Of a stretch of 64,000 nucleotides of DNA, positions 35,246 to 45,802 are shown piece by piece (within the stretch, counting starts at the first letter, position 1; each line of letters begins with the position of its first letter). The notes beneath the pieces are model-generated. The model did not search any database. It saw only the letters and a list, made by a program, of their open reading frames with translations, and was not told the origin of the DNA. Made by a program: the position numbers and the translations under genes. Source of the stretch: Volutella citrinella (lineage: Eukaryota; Ascomycota; Sordariomycetes; Hypocreales; Nectriaceae); contig JAWZSP010000001.1 of NCBI GenBank assembly GCA_034401135.1, positions 6,572,001 through 6,636,000 on the forward strand, in the 5' to 3' direction.

Positions 35246-35418
35246 AGGTCGCCGGTTTCTTAGCAATTGTCCAAGCTGATTGTTTAAGCCAATCCCCGTG
35301 GTGGACACAGTAGCGCAATGCAGGCCGAGGACTTAAGGTATTAATATGAGAACCATGGTCTTCTCCAGGACTCAATGTGTGCTGACACTACTGCACCCTC
35401 GTCACTACATCTGTCAAG

Positions 35419-36360
35419 ATGACTGCGGAATCTTCCACTACGCCCCAAGTTGCTGACACCGGTGCTTTCAGTGGTCAGACCGTCATTGTGACAGGTGCAG
35501 CGGGAAGCATTGGAGCCCCGGTGTGTGTAGCCCTGGCTAGGGCTGGTGCCAACGTCGTTGCCAACGACCTAGGATGTTCACCTGATGGCGAAGGGTCCTC
35601 AGCTTCACCAGTCATGGACCTGGTCGCCAAGATCCAAAATGAAGGACTCTCCGCAGTCGCAGACACGAACGATGTCGTTAAGGGAGCGGACAGAATTGTT
35701 CAGACGGCAATCGACAAGTTCGGTCGTGTTGATGCCATCATCAATGCGGCTGGTATCATTCAGTACCACCCGATCGAAGAGCAAAGCCTGGAGGGCTTGA
35801 GGCAAATCCTTGAGGTCAACGCCGTTGGTTCGTATGCACTCTGCCATTACGCCTGGCCTCATATGAAGCGACAACAGTATGGCCGCATCGTCAACTTCAC
35901 TTCAGACTCCATCTTCGGCATGCCAAACAGTTCCGCATATGCCATGGCGCGTGGTGCCATGCTGGCTTTGACGCGTACATTAGCCATTGAGGGAGCCTCG
36001 GCAGGAATTCTCGTCAACACGGTGGGACCGTCAGCATACTCTCGAATGGTGGCAGACGTATCGAAGGACCTGCCCCCGGAGCAGCTTGCATGGTTCAAAG
36101 CAACGTACACCGGAGACTCGAACGTGGCTGTCATCTTGGCACTTGCAAGCAACAAGAACGACCGATTTGCAGGAGAGATCTGGACCTCAGGTGCTTACAG
36201 TATGGGACGTACAATTCTTGGAAGCGTCGCTGACGTCCGAAATGTCCATACTATTGATGACTGTATCGATGCTATGTCGAAGCTGAAGGATAAGGATAGG
36301 AAGTCGACTGAGCCGTATAGTATCGGAGAGTTTCTTGCATTTAAAGTGCAAGAGACTTAA
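35419..36360 (+). CDS. Short-chain dehydrogenase/reductase with Arg in place of catalytic Lys
   Basis: Intronless SDR of 313 residues with an MFE-2-like extended N terminus. The cofactor loop is VIVTGAAGSIGAPVCVALARAG (about residues 23-44), followed by NDLG, and the NAAG motif appears as IINAAGII. The substrate region has NFTSDSIFGMPNSSAYAMARGA: the catalytic Tyr is present, but the Lys four residues later is Arg (YAMAR). The remainder (LTRTLAIEGASAGILVNTVGPSA) is normal. The usual role is NAD(P)-dependent alcohol/ketone conversion; the YxxxR change may reduce or alter activity. It follows the P450 and shares CGGNCCG boxes, so it is placed last in the cluster. Confidence 0.85.
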   Translation: MTAESSTTPQVADTGAFSGQTVIVTGAAGSIGAPVCVALARAGANVVANDLGCSPDGEGSSASPVMDLVAKIQNEGLSAVADTNDVVKGADRIVQTAIDKFGRVDAIINAAGIIQYHPIEEQSLEGLRQILEVNAVGSYALCHYAWPHMKRQQYGRIVNFTSDSIFGMPNSSAYAMARGAMLALTRTLAIEGASAGILVNTVGPSAYSRMVADVSKDLPPEQLAWFKATYTGDSNVAVILALASNKNDRFAGEIWTSGAYSMGRTILGSVADVRNVHTIDDCIDAMSKLKDKDRKSTEPYSIGEFLAFKVQET

Positions 36361-36913
36361 TAAGAGTAGCTAGTCGGTCTTCACCCGAGAAAAGCTTTGT
36401 GCATTGGCTTTATATTATGTCACCGCGCTCTGCCACGCAAAAATGGCATTCCCCAGCTCCACCAATGGCGCAATGTATTATGTCGCGAGGGTGTCTGCCT
36501 CCTAAATGGACAGGAAACTTGCTGCGAGTTTACAGCCAGCTGTGAATACTGAAGAATATTCTCATCATGGGGTAGCCGCTTGAAGACTTGCAAGCCAGAC
36601 TTTAGGGTAGGCACTGCCTATGCTGTTGTCCAGCTTGCGCGTAATCGAGACACCTACAAGTACGGGGGCGCCTGTTCAACCTTACAGACGGCAAATGCCG
36701 CTGAGAGGGGCAGAGAATGTACTCTCTAGACTGTGCTTAGCTCTCGTTGATGCAGTGGGAGGCGGGAGACCGTCCTACTGGTTCCTTGCAATGGTTCCTT
36801 CTAATTGTTTCTTTCACGGGCTTCATGACCCTTCACACGAGGTGGAATATGGCCAGGGTTTTAAATAGAGGATAGCCATTTTTACTATTGCATCTACCTG
36901 TCCCCCACTCCGC
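36361..36913. other. Intergenic, convergent
   Basis: 553 bases between convergent genes. No frame with family features, no repeat recognised. Confidence 0.5.
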
Positions 36914-37384
36914 TTATAGAATGTCGACCGTCTCACCGCACTTGCATCCGTTTACGCCCTCCTCGTTCCTCTGGCAGGTCTCTCTACTCGTGGCGCCAGT
37001 GCCATCCTGGAGCACGCGCGAGCAGCGAATGACGCGCTTCGTGGCAACAGTCTCACCGCACTTGCACCCATTCACACCCTCCTCATTCTGCTGGCAGGTC
37101 TCTCTGCTCGTGGCGCCAGTGCCATCCTGGAGGACGCGGGAGCAGCGGACCTGGGTGCGGCGGATGCGGCATGTGCAGCCGTTCTGGCCCTCCTCGCTCT
37201 TATCACATGATTCGGTGCCGGTTGAGCCGTCAGAGGACGAAACCTGGCGGGTGCACACCTCGCGCTCGATGACGGGGGGCTCGGCCTGGCGCTGGACGAG
37301 GGCGGCGGCATGGCTGGTGGTCCTGAGGGCCGAGGTGGCGGCGGCCAGGATGAAGAGGGCGGAAATCTGGGTGGAGAACTTCAT
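36914..37384 (-). CDS. Small secreted cysteine-repeat protein
   Basis: 156-residue secreted protein of unknown family. The ATG at 37384 begins a signal peptide (MKFSTQISALFILAAATSAL); an upstream in-frame extension is open but lacks signal character. The mature part is three tandem modules with the spacing C-x15-C-x9-C-x-C, twelve cysteines in all. The first module is diverged; the second and third are nearly identical, each built on CSRVLQDGTGATSRETC, a NEEGVNG loop and CKCGETV. A Lys-Arg pair (ATKRV) lies between modules two and three, a possible Kex2 site. Even cysteine number and repeat structure fit an apoplastic effector-like or antimicrobial protein, but no function is shown. Confidence 0.75.
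   Translation of the reverse strand: MKFSTQISALFILAAATSALRTTSHAAALVQRQAEPPVIEREVCTRQVSSSDGSTGTESCDKSEEGQNGCTCRIRRTQVRCSRVLQDGTGATSRETCQQNEEGVNGCKCGETVATKRVIRCSRVLQDGTGATSRETCQRNEEGVNGCKCGETVDIL
36930..37148 (-). repeat. Two tandem 120-base repeats inside the cysteine-repeat gene
   Basis: The unit beginning GTCTCACCGCACTTGCA at 36930 recurs at 37050, giving a period of 120 bases (40 codons). The third, older copy upstream is recognisable only at protein level. Near-identity at DNA level points to recent duplication or gene conversion. Confidence 0.8.
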
Positions 37385-37964
37385 AGTGACTGATTGCCGA
37401 AAAGATGGAGGGATTGGATGAGGATCTGAAGAAGCGAACAAGACCAGCTTGGACGGTGGTGGTATTATAAAGAAGCTTAATTTTAAGGATGTGATGACAA
37501 TAGAGTCTAGTTGGAGCGACAATCTATCCTTTATAATCTGCGATCGCAACAGAAAATATCGCAGGGCTTTTTCAGGGCTTTCACAGCACTCCTCTGTCAG
37601 GGGTCAGGAGGCCTGATTCAGAGAGTGATTCTGTTGTGGAACAGCAGCAACTCCACATCCGATGCGGCAATCCCCGTTTCTTACCTCCACAGGTGCGCAA
37701 TAGCCCAAGCGGTTATTTTCCGAGCCATCTGTCGCCCTCGAAAAAACCCGACAGGTCTGACGACAGGCGGTTGGGGCTGCTGTCTCGGCCCCTGTTGTGT
37801 CGCGCATCACATCACGTCTCAGCCCCCTGAGATGCCGCATCCAGCAAGGCTTGGAACAAGGTCACGGCGATCATACAGTCAGGGGTTATCAGATGGGCAC
37901 CTGAACACGACAACAAGACACATGAAACGGTCCAGACAAGTCAAAGGCAAGATGCAACGCCGTA
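37385..37964. other. Intergenic
   Basis: 580 bases holding the promoter of the cysteine-repeat gene and the 3' flank of the DUF1338 pseudogene. No recognisable feature. Confidence 0.5.
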
Positions 37965-39320
37965 TTACCTAAATAATTCAGTAATACTCTTCTGCTCTAT
38001 ACCCTGGTAGATATCCATCGGATCTGCAACCTTCTGCCCTAGATGCTCTTCAAATTGCTCCTGGTTAGGATTCCCGCTCACGATACCAGTGTTGTCGCCC
38101 GATGTCCCCAGGTTGGACTGGAAAATGCCGGCAGCAGAGAAGGGCAGGAAGTCTTCATATGTGATGGGCTGGAAAGCAACCAGGCCCTGGGCGACGAGAT
38201 CAGAGACGCAAGGTACGCTGCCAACCGTTGGTCCCCTGATGCGCAGTCCACTTTTTTGTCGGCTTGTACCGACAAAAGATGAGCCCCTCCCTCTGGAGGG
38301 TCTCGGCGTCGTCTGGGAACTGCTGAAATGTCCCCGCCAACGCCTCATCGTACGTCTTGCCTTGCGACGCCGTCTTGGCAAAAAGCGCAGAGGTTTCGAC
38401 GAGCAATTAGTCGTAGAGGGCCCGGCCTTTGTGGGTGAGGGCCCATCCCCTTTGCTCAATCTCCCCGAAGCGTGCACTGTGAACGCCGGGGACCACCCCC
38501 CCGGAGTTGGACGAGGCCGGAAAGTCGACCCGTTCGTCCAATGCCTTGAAACTAGTTTGACGGAAGAGGATCTGGCATTTGCGAGGAGGCGGCCCCTCGA
38601 TGCGCTCTTTTGCTTGGAGGCCCCTGCTCTGCATAGCGGCCTGAGCCAGGTCGATATCCAATGTTCGCGGTGTGAGGTGATTGATGTGCGAGAGACAACG
38701 TCGGCAAGAATGGGATTCTCGTCCTTGAGCTGAATGTAGTCATCATAGGTTGCAACCGCGGTCTTGTGCCACTGGAACGGGGATAGACTCTCCCGGATGA
38801 AGCCAGCCACTTCGCTCTCCAAGACACCACCGCGCGCCTCCGCCGCCAGGAGCATCTGCATGAGCTTATCCGAAAAGATATTCCGCGACGAGAGAATCTT
38901 CTGGGCAAGCTGTCTGGGCTTCTCCGAGAGCAGCTCGGGCCGGAGCAGAGTGGTGAAGATGCGAAATGGGTTCTTGCGGAGTGCCTCCCCTTCCAATAGA
39001 CGGAATGCCATGGGCAGACCCGCAATGCTCAGGTCGTAATATCCCACTGGAAACATCCCAAATAGTGCAAAGAGCCTCTTGACGGTGGCAAACTCGGCTG
39101 GGGTGCCTAGCCTGATGGCGCCATGTCTCTCGAGCGTGATTCTCGAGATGTCGACATCAGTCTGATGCTGGTAGTCCAGGCCAGACTTGGCCAAGACGGC
39201 CGCATTGACGTCGGTGACGATGTCGATGAGGTCTGAGTAGAGGGGTACTTCATCCTGATACATCTGCGACAATGCCTTGGAGAAGACTGTGCGAAGCTCG
39301 TCAATATTCATTAGCGCCAT
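37965..39320 (-). pseudogene. Broken 2-oxoadipate dioxygenase/decarboxylase (DUF1338, HglS/YdcJ type)
   Basis: The family converts 2-oxoadipate to 2-hydroxyglutarate with Fe(II), O2 and CO2 release (lysine catabolism). Family signatures are intact at both ends: ERHGAIRLGT (first His ligand) and GMFPVGYYDLS early, HINHLTPRTLDIDLAQ in a shifted frame, and the tail YEDFLPFSAAGIFQSNLG. Three lesions separate them: loss of one base near 38688-38690, an in-frame TAA at 38407-38409 where an acidic or polar residue is expected, and one extra base in a six-T run at 38252-38257 that restores the original frame. A 451-codon open frame still spans the locus because the shifted frame happens to be open, but it is not the ancestral protein. 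Divergent from the RraA-like gene. Confidence 0.8.
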
Positions 39321-39785
39321 GTTGGAGGAGTTGTGCTTTTGGCTTATTCAGAAGGGTTGGTTGTCAAATGGATGGCAGCAGCCAGTATATTGATGCTACA
39401 TTTATGTATCCGACTTCACGTCGACCATCGTATCATATTGCGATGCTGCATCATTGGTAGAGTGAGTTGAAGATGTGGCATGTCGGACTTGTCCGGCCCC
39501 ATGCCGACAGAGTCCGATGGCCGCACCAACCCCAGTCCGACATCCCCACACCTGAACCCCACCCCACCGGCCAGCCGCAAGAGTCCGCCCTTTGCCGCTA
39601 GGGTCCGACCCTTTCCGGCTGCTCACTTGATTTGATGAGTTGATGTATTCATACTTGTCCGTACTTATTCCCTCGTCCTTCTGCAGCTGACGGACACTTG
39701 GCAGCATAACAGTCAAACGGACGAACAGGGGAAATCCAACGAGACACCAACTAGCGAACCATACCACACACTACTCTACTCGACA
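39321..39785. promoter_or_regulatory. Divergent promoter, DUF1338 pseudogene and RraA-like gene
   Basis: 465 bases with repeated GTCCGA/TCGGAC boxes: TCGGAC at 39483, GTCCGA at 39512 and 39535, and GTCCGACCC near 39603. They may be Zn2Cys6 half-sites. Confidence 0.4.
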
Positions 39786-40460
39786 ATGCAGAGACCTAAT
39801 GAGGAGGAAGTGGCCTTTCTGGAGACAATCTCGTCCTCCGAAGCAAGCGATTCACTCGTGTCTCTGGGTTATCCTCACGGCGGCTACCTCCAAGGCATCA
39901 AAAACACTTCAATTCAGACAGGCAACGTACATGTATGTGCGCCCATCACCACTGTGAAGCTCATCCCGGCCTCGGACAAGAGCTTTCCCCCGTATGAGGG
40001 TACGTATGCGGATGCCGCCGAACCCAATAGGGTTGTCTTTGTATCCCAGCCGCAGGGGACCACCAACGCCGTCTGGGGCGAGTTGATGAGCACGAGAGCC
40101 ATGGCACTAGGGGCGAAGGGTGTGGTCGTGGATGGCCAGATTCGAGATGTTGCACAACAGGCTAAGATGGGTTTCCCGGCATTTTCAAGGGGAACGGCGC
40201 CGTTAGCAGCAAAGGGCCAGACACGGTGCGCAGCCGTCAACGTTGATGTTGTATTTGCGAGTCTTCTAGGAGATATCGTCATCAAGCCCGGCGACTACTT
40301 GATTGGAGACGATGATGGTGTCGTTGTCGTGCCCGCTGGGTTGATCTCAGACGTTGTCCAGGCGGCGAGGAAGGGTGTAGCAGGGGATTTCCAGGCACTG
40401 GAGGCAATTCGGAACGGCATGTCAGCCACAGAGGCGTTTAGAACATTTCGGGGTCGGTAA
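39786..40460 (+). CDS. RraA-like / HMG aldolase family protein
   Basis: Intronless 224-residue protein of the RraA/class II pyruvate aldolase family (4-hydroxy-4-methyl-2-oxoglutarate aldolase and related oxaloacetate decarboxylases). The signature WGELMSTRAMALGAKGVVVDG with the following QIRDV corresponds to the metal/substrate loop (GELxxxxA, GxxxDGxxRD). The C-terminal strand DYLIGDDDGVVVVPAG is also typical. Fungal members act in ring-cleavage or uncharacterised keto-acid pathways. Divergent from a broken 2-oxoadipate dioxygenase, so both may once have belonged to one keto-acid route. Exact substrate unknown. Confidence 0.85.
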   Translation: MQRPNEEEVAFLETISSSEASDSLVSLGYPHGGYLQGIKNTSIQTGNVHVCAPITTVKLIPASDKSFPPYEGTYADAAEPNRVVFVSQPQGTTNAVWGELMSTRAMALGAKGVVVDGQIRDVAQQAKMGFPAFSRGTAPLAAKGQTRCAAVNVDVVFASLLGDIVIKPGDYLIGDDDGVVVVPAGLISDVVQAARKGVAGDFQALEAIRNGMSATEAFRTFRGR

Positions 40461-40772
40461 CAAGGTGCACTGGCTCAATGCAATAAAGCACTCTTCTGTA
40501 TACCCGTCTCTTTCATCAAGTAGGGAAATCTTCATATAGACCATTGGTGTGAAAGATCAGGACCAGACTCGCACACTATCACGGGATAATGGGAGGTGAA
40601 TCGCACAAGTGATTTCTTCGAAACAAAAAAAGGTGATGCCACATTTAGTCTCCGACAAACACGTCTTTTTTTTAGTTTCCTCTCCGTTGCATTGCTCTTC
40701 AGCAGGACTAACTTATTAGTCGCCCTGAATAGACTCCTTCGACTATGACTGATTCGGCGGGTCACGCGACTA

Positions 40773-41400
40773 CTAACTACCATTCCCCCCAAGCTTCCTG
40801 GAGTAGAAGAAGCTTAGGAGCAAGGCAATGCCGGGCGCGAAACCGGCCTCAAAGACACCGATGATGAAGGGGATGGCCATCAAACCACCCCAGTTGGTGC
40901 ACGCTCCTTGGAGGATGCTCGCGCCACAAAGCCAATGCACATGGAGGCAACCCAGATGGGGATATTGACAACCTTCCAGATGAGAATCGTCTGCAGTTGT
41001 CCAGTCAGCTGTGGTGCTACGGTGGCGAACGTTTACGGTGGCGAATGTTGATGGGCGGGTCGCCACCTACCCAATGGAATGCAATGTATGCAATGTAATA
41101 TATGCTGACAAGCCTTGTCGCTATTGATATGTAGCTCATCTGTCATGCCCGCCGTTTTGGCGTTGCCAAAGTTGCCGCTGTCGATGTCCGAGGCCATGTA
41201 GATGGCGCCGAGGCTGCATGATGAGACAGTAAACCATTGGCCAGTCCGCTGCTCAGCTCACCAGGTTTGGGTTAGTGACTTACAGAGGAATCAGGCACCA
41301 GTCAAGCTTTCGAAGAGCAGACTTCTCCTCCTCGGGGGTCCAGTCGCGCGTACCGCAGATTTCAACTCCATTTATTGCCCTGCGCATGGGACTCGTCCGC
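40773..41400 (-). pseudogene. Decayed MFS carrier fragment (Dal5 type)
   Basis: Pieces of one carrier lie on the minus strand in different frames: WTPEEEKSALRKLDWCLIP before a GTAAGT donor near 41283, then GNAKTAGMTDELHI near 41150, TILIWKVVNIPIWVASMCIG near 40960, and FIIGVFEAGFAPGIALLLSFFYSRKL ending in a stop at 40773. These match helices 1 to 4 in order, but helix 1 is missing, a frame change occurs near 40920, and everything after helix 4 is absent. No product is expected. The following stretch to 41932 has no recognisable gene. Confidence 0.75.
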
Positions 41401-41932
41401 AAAGAATTGATCGGAATTGTTCACTCATTAGTGGAACTATAAATTTAGCGTCAAGGTCCTGGGTGAATCTCGTTGCAGCGCTGTGATGCCTGGCGTGTTG
41501 AATGGGGGTGGTCTAGGGTATGGCCAGTATTTAATTAGTTGACCCCCGCGCCCATTCCATGCCTCTGTGTCGGCAATGGAGATGGTGGGAGCTGCCAACG
41601 GGGTGACGAATGGAGAGAGAAGTAAATGGACGTCAGAAACGATGGAAAAATTGCGAAACGACAGCTATTTACTTAACACAAGGTAGAGAATGACACCTTC
41701 CAAGCCGACAGTGCCACGCGACATGTAAACGTCCTGGTCACAACAAGTAGGCCGTCTGGATTAACAAATGCGATGACTTAGGTAGCATTAGATGGCCTGT
41801 TGATCAAGGAGTTCAGGAGATCAAATTCAGTAAAGATTGCGATGGTAAAATGAGTGAAATACAATTCAAAGAATGGACGCAAGGGCAAAGCCCACAAGAG
41901 CGAGAGATATAGTGGTCCCCCAATATCGCAAG

Positions 41933-44900
41933 CTACTCTTGGATTGACTCAACAATGCCCAGCAGTTTTTTATGCCTCTCTGTCAGGAGCTCCAGCTGAT
42001 GAGCAAACTTCTTCAATTGGCGGTTCCTTTCGTCTTGGGCCGCTGCTGGGCGATTCATGGAACTCTCAGATCGGAATGCAATATCCAGAGTGTCCCGAAT
42101 ACGGCGAAAAACAAACTCCAGCAGCACCTTCAGTCTTTCAGAAGTCTCGGTGACCAGAATGCTGATATCGCTTGCAAGAGCAATGAAAATTTGCTCGAAT
42201 ACACCGTCGTCTTCGATATGGCCCCAAACCACACGGTGCATTCTCAACTTGGTGCCGGCGCCTAATGGATTTGTCAACCTTGATCATAGTGGCTTATACC
42301 GGCTTTAGGCATGTTCCTAGGGAGAATACCTCTTTGACTAGCCGCTTCGCGATATGTTGGCATCATGTCTTGAAGAATGTAGGAACCAACATTCGATTCG
42401 GACGCACGGCTATGGATGACCCTACAAAAGGGCGTTAGTACTATCTTCCCAGAATTAAAAATAGAGAGTGATAGAATACTTCAAGTCTTGGAGCAGTTTG
42501 TGCTGTTCGATTTGTAGTCGATATTTAAGCATGTCGATTTGGTGGGTGATATTGGTCACTAGGGACGACAAATGCTGACTGGAAGGGGAATCTGGTTTAT
42601 GGAATTAGTTGCCTTGTTGTTATTTTGAATGTTGCTTTTGGTTCAAGCACATACCCAGTATATTCCTGGACAAGTCGTCGAAAGTGGGCTTTGTGTTGTC
42701 AAGCACTGCAGAGATGATTGCTGGCACTTCTCCTTCCAAAGTCTCCCACTGCGCTTCCAGTTCAATTCGCATCTTCCAAATAATCTTGGTATTCCAATTT
42801 TCCAGATCAATGTTAGCAGTCGCATGATATCCGTTGTTTCGACACCACGCCTTGTACTGCACTGCGCGTCTGGTATTAGCAACTGGAATTATGAAATGGA
42901 GCAAAGGAGAATGGGGATCGATTACTCCATAACCACTGGCGTGATAGAATTAGTTCATTGTTTCCATAGAGAGATTTTGGATTCATCATCTGGCAACTTA
43001 CACCCTCCCAAACCTTATGCTCAGCCCGCGCCGCATCTATCCACTTCATTTGTCTGCGGTCTTCACCCGGATGTTATGAAAATCCAAATGCAGTGGAATG
43101 GGCTTAGAGTTCAACATACCGAAAGCTTCCAGGATCAGCTCGTGAAACGATGAGGAGAAGGTGTTGTCAAAGTTTTTGACAACTCGTTGTATCTATATTT
43201 CATGTCAGAATTTGTTGCATTGCAGATAGTCGAGTGTCAGCTTACGTCGGCCACCCCTTTGTCCAAGATCTGACGAGTTGAGACGTCCAACTGTACCAAA
43301 TTGACGTCGTTCTTCGAGCTGCTTGACCATAAGCTGAGGGAAGTAAACAGAGCCGGCAATTGGGTCTGCAAAAAATGCATTCCTTCGGCAAATTGAGAGT
43401 CAGCCGTGATTGTATGGCAAAACTGCCGAAGCTCTGGGACACCGCTGGCGATGACGAAGTCGGTATTTCCTTTGGGGCAGTACTTTTCGTACCACGTGTT
43501 TGAAATACAAAATACCTGCAAAGATCGCCCCTCAGACTCAGTCGCGTATGTTCTTTGCAGATTTTCTCTGACGTGGTCGTTTCTGGCCTGAACAAGTAGA
43601 CGGAGTAGTCTGGGATCATTTAGCTAAGGATAACATTGAAGATGAGCACGGCTTACTTATTCTTAGCAACCTTTTTACGCTTACTATCCTTCACGAGCTT
43701 TGAAGCTTTGATTTCTTCATCCAGAGCCTCGATTGTCTCGCGAGGCACCCTTCGATTGGGGCCACAGAAGGTTGCTCGAGCTTGTGTAATATTGATGTCC
43801 TAGAAAGCTCTTCAGTACAAGGATATTAACGTCAGGTGCTTTTCTTACGTCTGATTTAGTACACACAATGGCAATCTTGAAACCTTTAGACCCGGAATGC
43901 TTCCATGCTGCTGGGACGTGACGAGCTAAAACTGTGTACAAGGATGATTGCAGCGACTGATTCGTGATGGCTCGGTCGATGTTGGCGACGATGAAGATGT
44001 GGTCGCATTTGATGAGATAGTCCTGAGTGGCCTTGACCCTTGCCAGATTCGTATCTTGGAGACCTTTGCAAAACTGTCAGCATCCGAGGAGCAGGTAGTT
44101 CCAGCGATGCCAACTCACCTGGCAAGTCAGCGAGGACAACTCCGGCCTTCAGTACCTGGGAAGAAAGGTAAATGCTGCGTGTTACAATTGTCAGTTTCCA
44201 ATTTTGTATCACTTTGAGAAACTAGGGGGGCTGCTCATACCGAATGATCTTGGTGAATGGCCAATATTTATCTTGCATGAAGATGTTGGTGTGGCGAATA
44301 CACTCCTCTGCTGAGTGTGCTGTCGCGTTCCAAAATCCATCATGCCCATCTTCAGGCCACACAATTTCACCTGCCCATTGAACGAGCTGTCCCAAAATTC
44401 TCTCGAAGGACCCGTCTGACGTGTCCTTAGCGAAGGCCTTGGTGAACTCCGTTTTGTGCCCAAAGGCAGCATGCAAGGCTGACCAGGCATTTGCAGATTC
44501 TCGCATGTATTTTGCATATTCCTCTTCCGAAATGAGCTCAGGATCAACGCCCGGAAGGAACAATTGTCTGTAGCTCCACAGCATCTCTTCTATGACCTCT
44601 TCTATTCCCTGTTGGGAAAGATACTCGACCTCGATGGTGATGGGGGCCGAGTGATTTGCTCTTTTCTGCCGGTATTCGGTCACAACAGAGGTGCATGCTG
44701 AGCCAATGTCTCCCTAGGTATTGGATTAGAGTTCGTACTGTTTAACCACACATGAGTATTCAAGGCCTCAGAATTACTTACTGTTTGAGCAACTCCAGGG
44801 AAGTGAAGCAGAGAGTTTATCAAGCTGCTCTTTCCTGTGTTTTAAAATTAGGATGAGTTGAACATGGACTTGAAATCGATAGTGCAAGAGTCCCTTACCC

Positions 44901-45802
44901 TGCCCAGAGTCTCCCAGAACTGCAATAGTGCGTGTGTCAGAGTTTTGAAAGCTGCGCAACGTCTTTGCAGATTCCAGACACCTTGCCAAGTCTGAGTCTG
45001 ACTCAGTCTGGTTGTCTCGGCCGGAAATTTCCTCAATGGCGGAAACGACGGAATCGGCAATCTTTTGTGCATCCTGTAATGCATTTTGAAACTCAGATGT
45101 GAAAACCGCATGCGAAGGAGTCGGCTCATCCTTGTCATCATATGCCACATTTGGGGCTGGGACTTCAACAGGCGGCTCTGGAGTTTTGTCGGTGGTGCTC
45201 GTTGGGTTGGCTACCACAGCCCCCTCGGGAACAGCAACTGATGAAGTTGATGCAACAGATGCGGTCCGGGTCCTTGGTTCAGGAGACAGACTGGACAAGT
45301 CGGCAACTGAGGGTGATGCCGATCCTAGGGAGAAGGTGATGGATGAGCGGGGTGTGTGATTGGCAATGGCACCGCGACTTGCGCCCGGGACAGCTCGCGG
45401 ACGCGGCGAAGAGCGAGGTGGCTGCGGAGACTGGCCGCGAGAGGGCGTTGGGGTCGCATCATGAGGCTGACAGAATGAGAAGGCGTCTGCCCAGCTCACG
45501 CTGGGTTCCGACGACTGGCCTGCATCACTGCTGCTGCCGAAGAATACTATGGGTGGCCTCTGGGCCTCAACTGATGGTGATGGTGAGTTGAAACCATCTT
45601 TCGCTGGCCCAGATTCGGCACCACCAGAAGAAGATTGGCTAGAATCTGCTGCCGTTGGACCTGGACTGGTCGGATTAGGAAACGAAAAGTCGAATGAGCT
45701 CGTCGGAACTGGAGGCGACTTGGCCCGCTCGGCCACGTCATAATTGTCCAGGGACAAATCTCCAAGGCGGAGCGAACAAGGGTCGCCGTTTGGTGCCGTC
45801 AT
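41933..45802 (-). CDS. Large SLIP-GC/dynamin-like GTPase
   Basis: Predicted 1025-residue P-loop GTPase in thirteen exons from 45802 to 41933, all in frame. The first 220 residues are Ser/Pro-rich and disordered. The GTPase core begins near 295: G1 GDSGQGKSSLINS (split by an intron after the first Gly codon), switch region ACTSVVTEY, G3 LADLPGLQDTN and G4 CTKSD. The remaining 600 residues are helical, with GVPELRQFCHTITADSQF, and resemble the human nuclear GTPase SLIP-GC (NUGGC) more than classical dynamins; no pleckstrin or GED domain is visible. Related fungal proteins are numerous and uncharacterised, with suggested roles in genome maintenance or heterokaryon-type responses. The function here is not shown. 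Splice at the exon around 42861 is the least certain. Confidence 0.8.

Noticed and set aside
36914..37384. RiPP precursor of the ustiloxin/dikaritin type
   Set aside because: Only one Lys-Arg site occurs and the repeats are long and cysteine-rich, not short Tyr-containing cores between regular Kex2 sites.
38089..38733. Plus-strand open frame of 214 codons
   Set aside because: Antisense to the DUF1338 pseudogene; no family features, and the minus-strand signatures explain the sequence.
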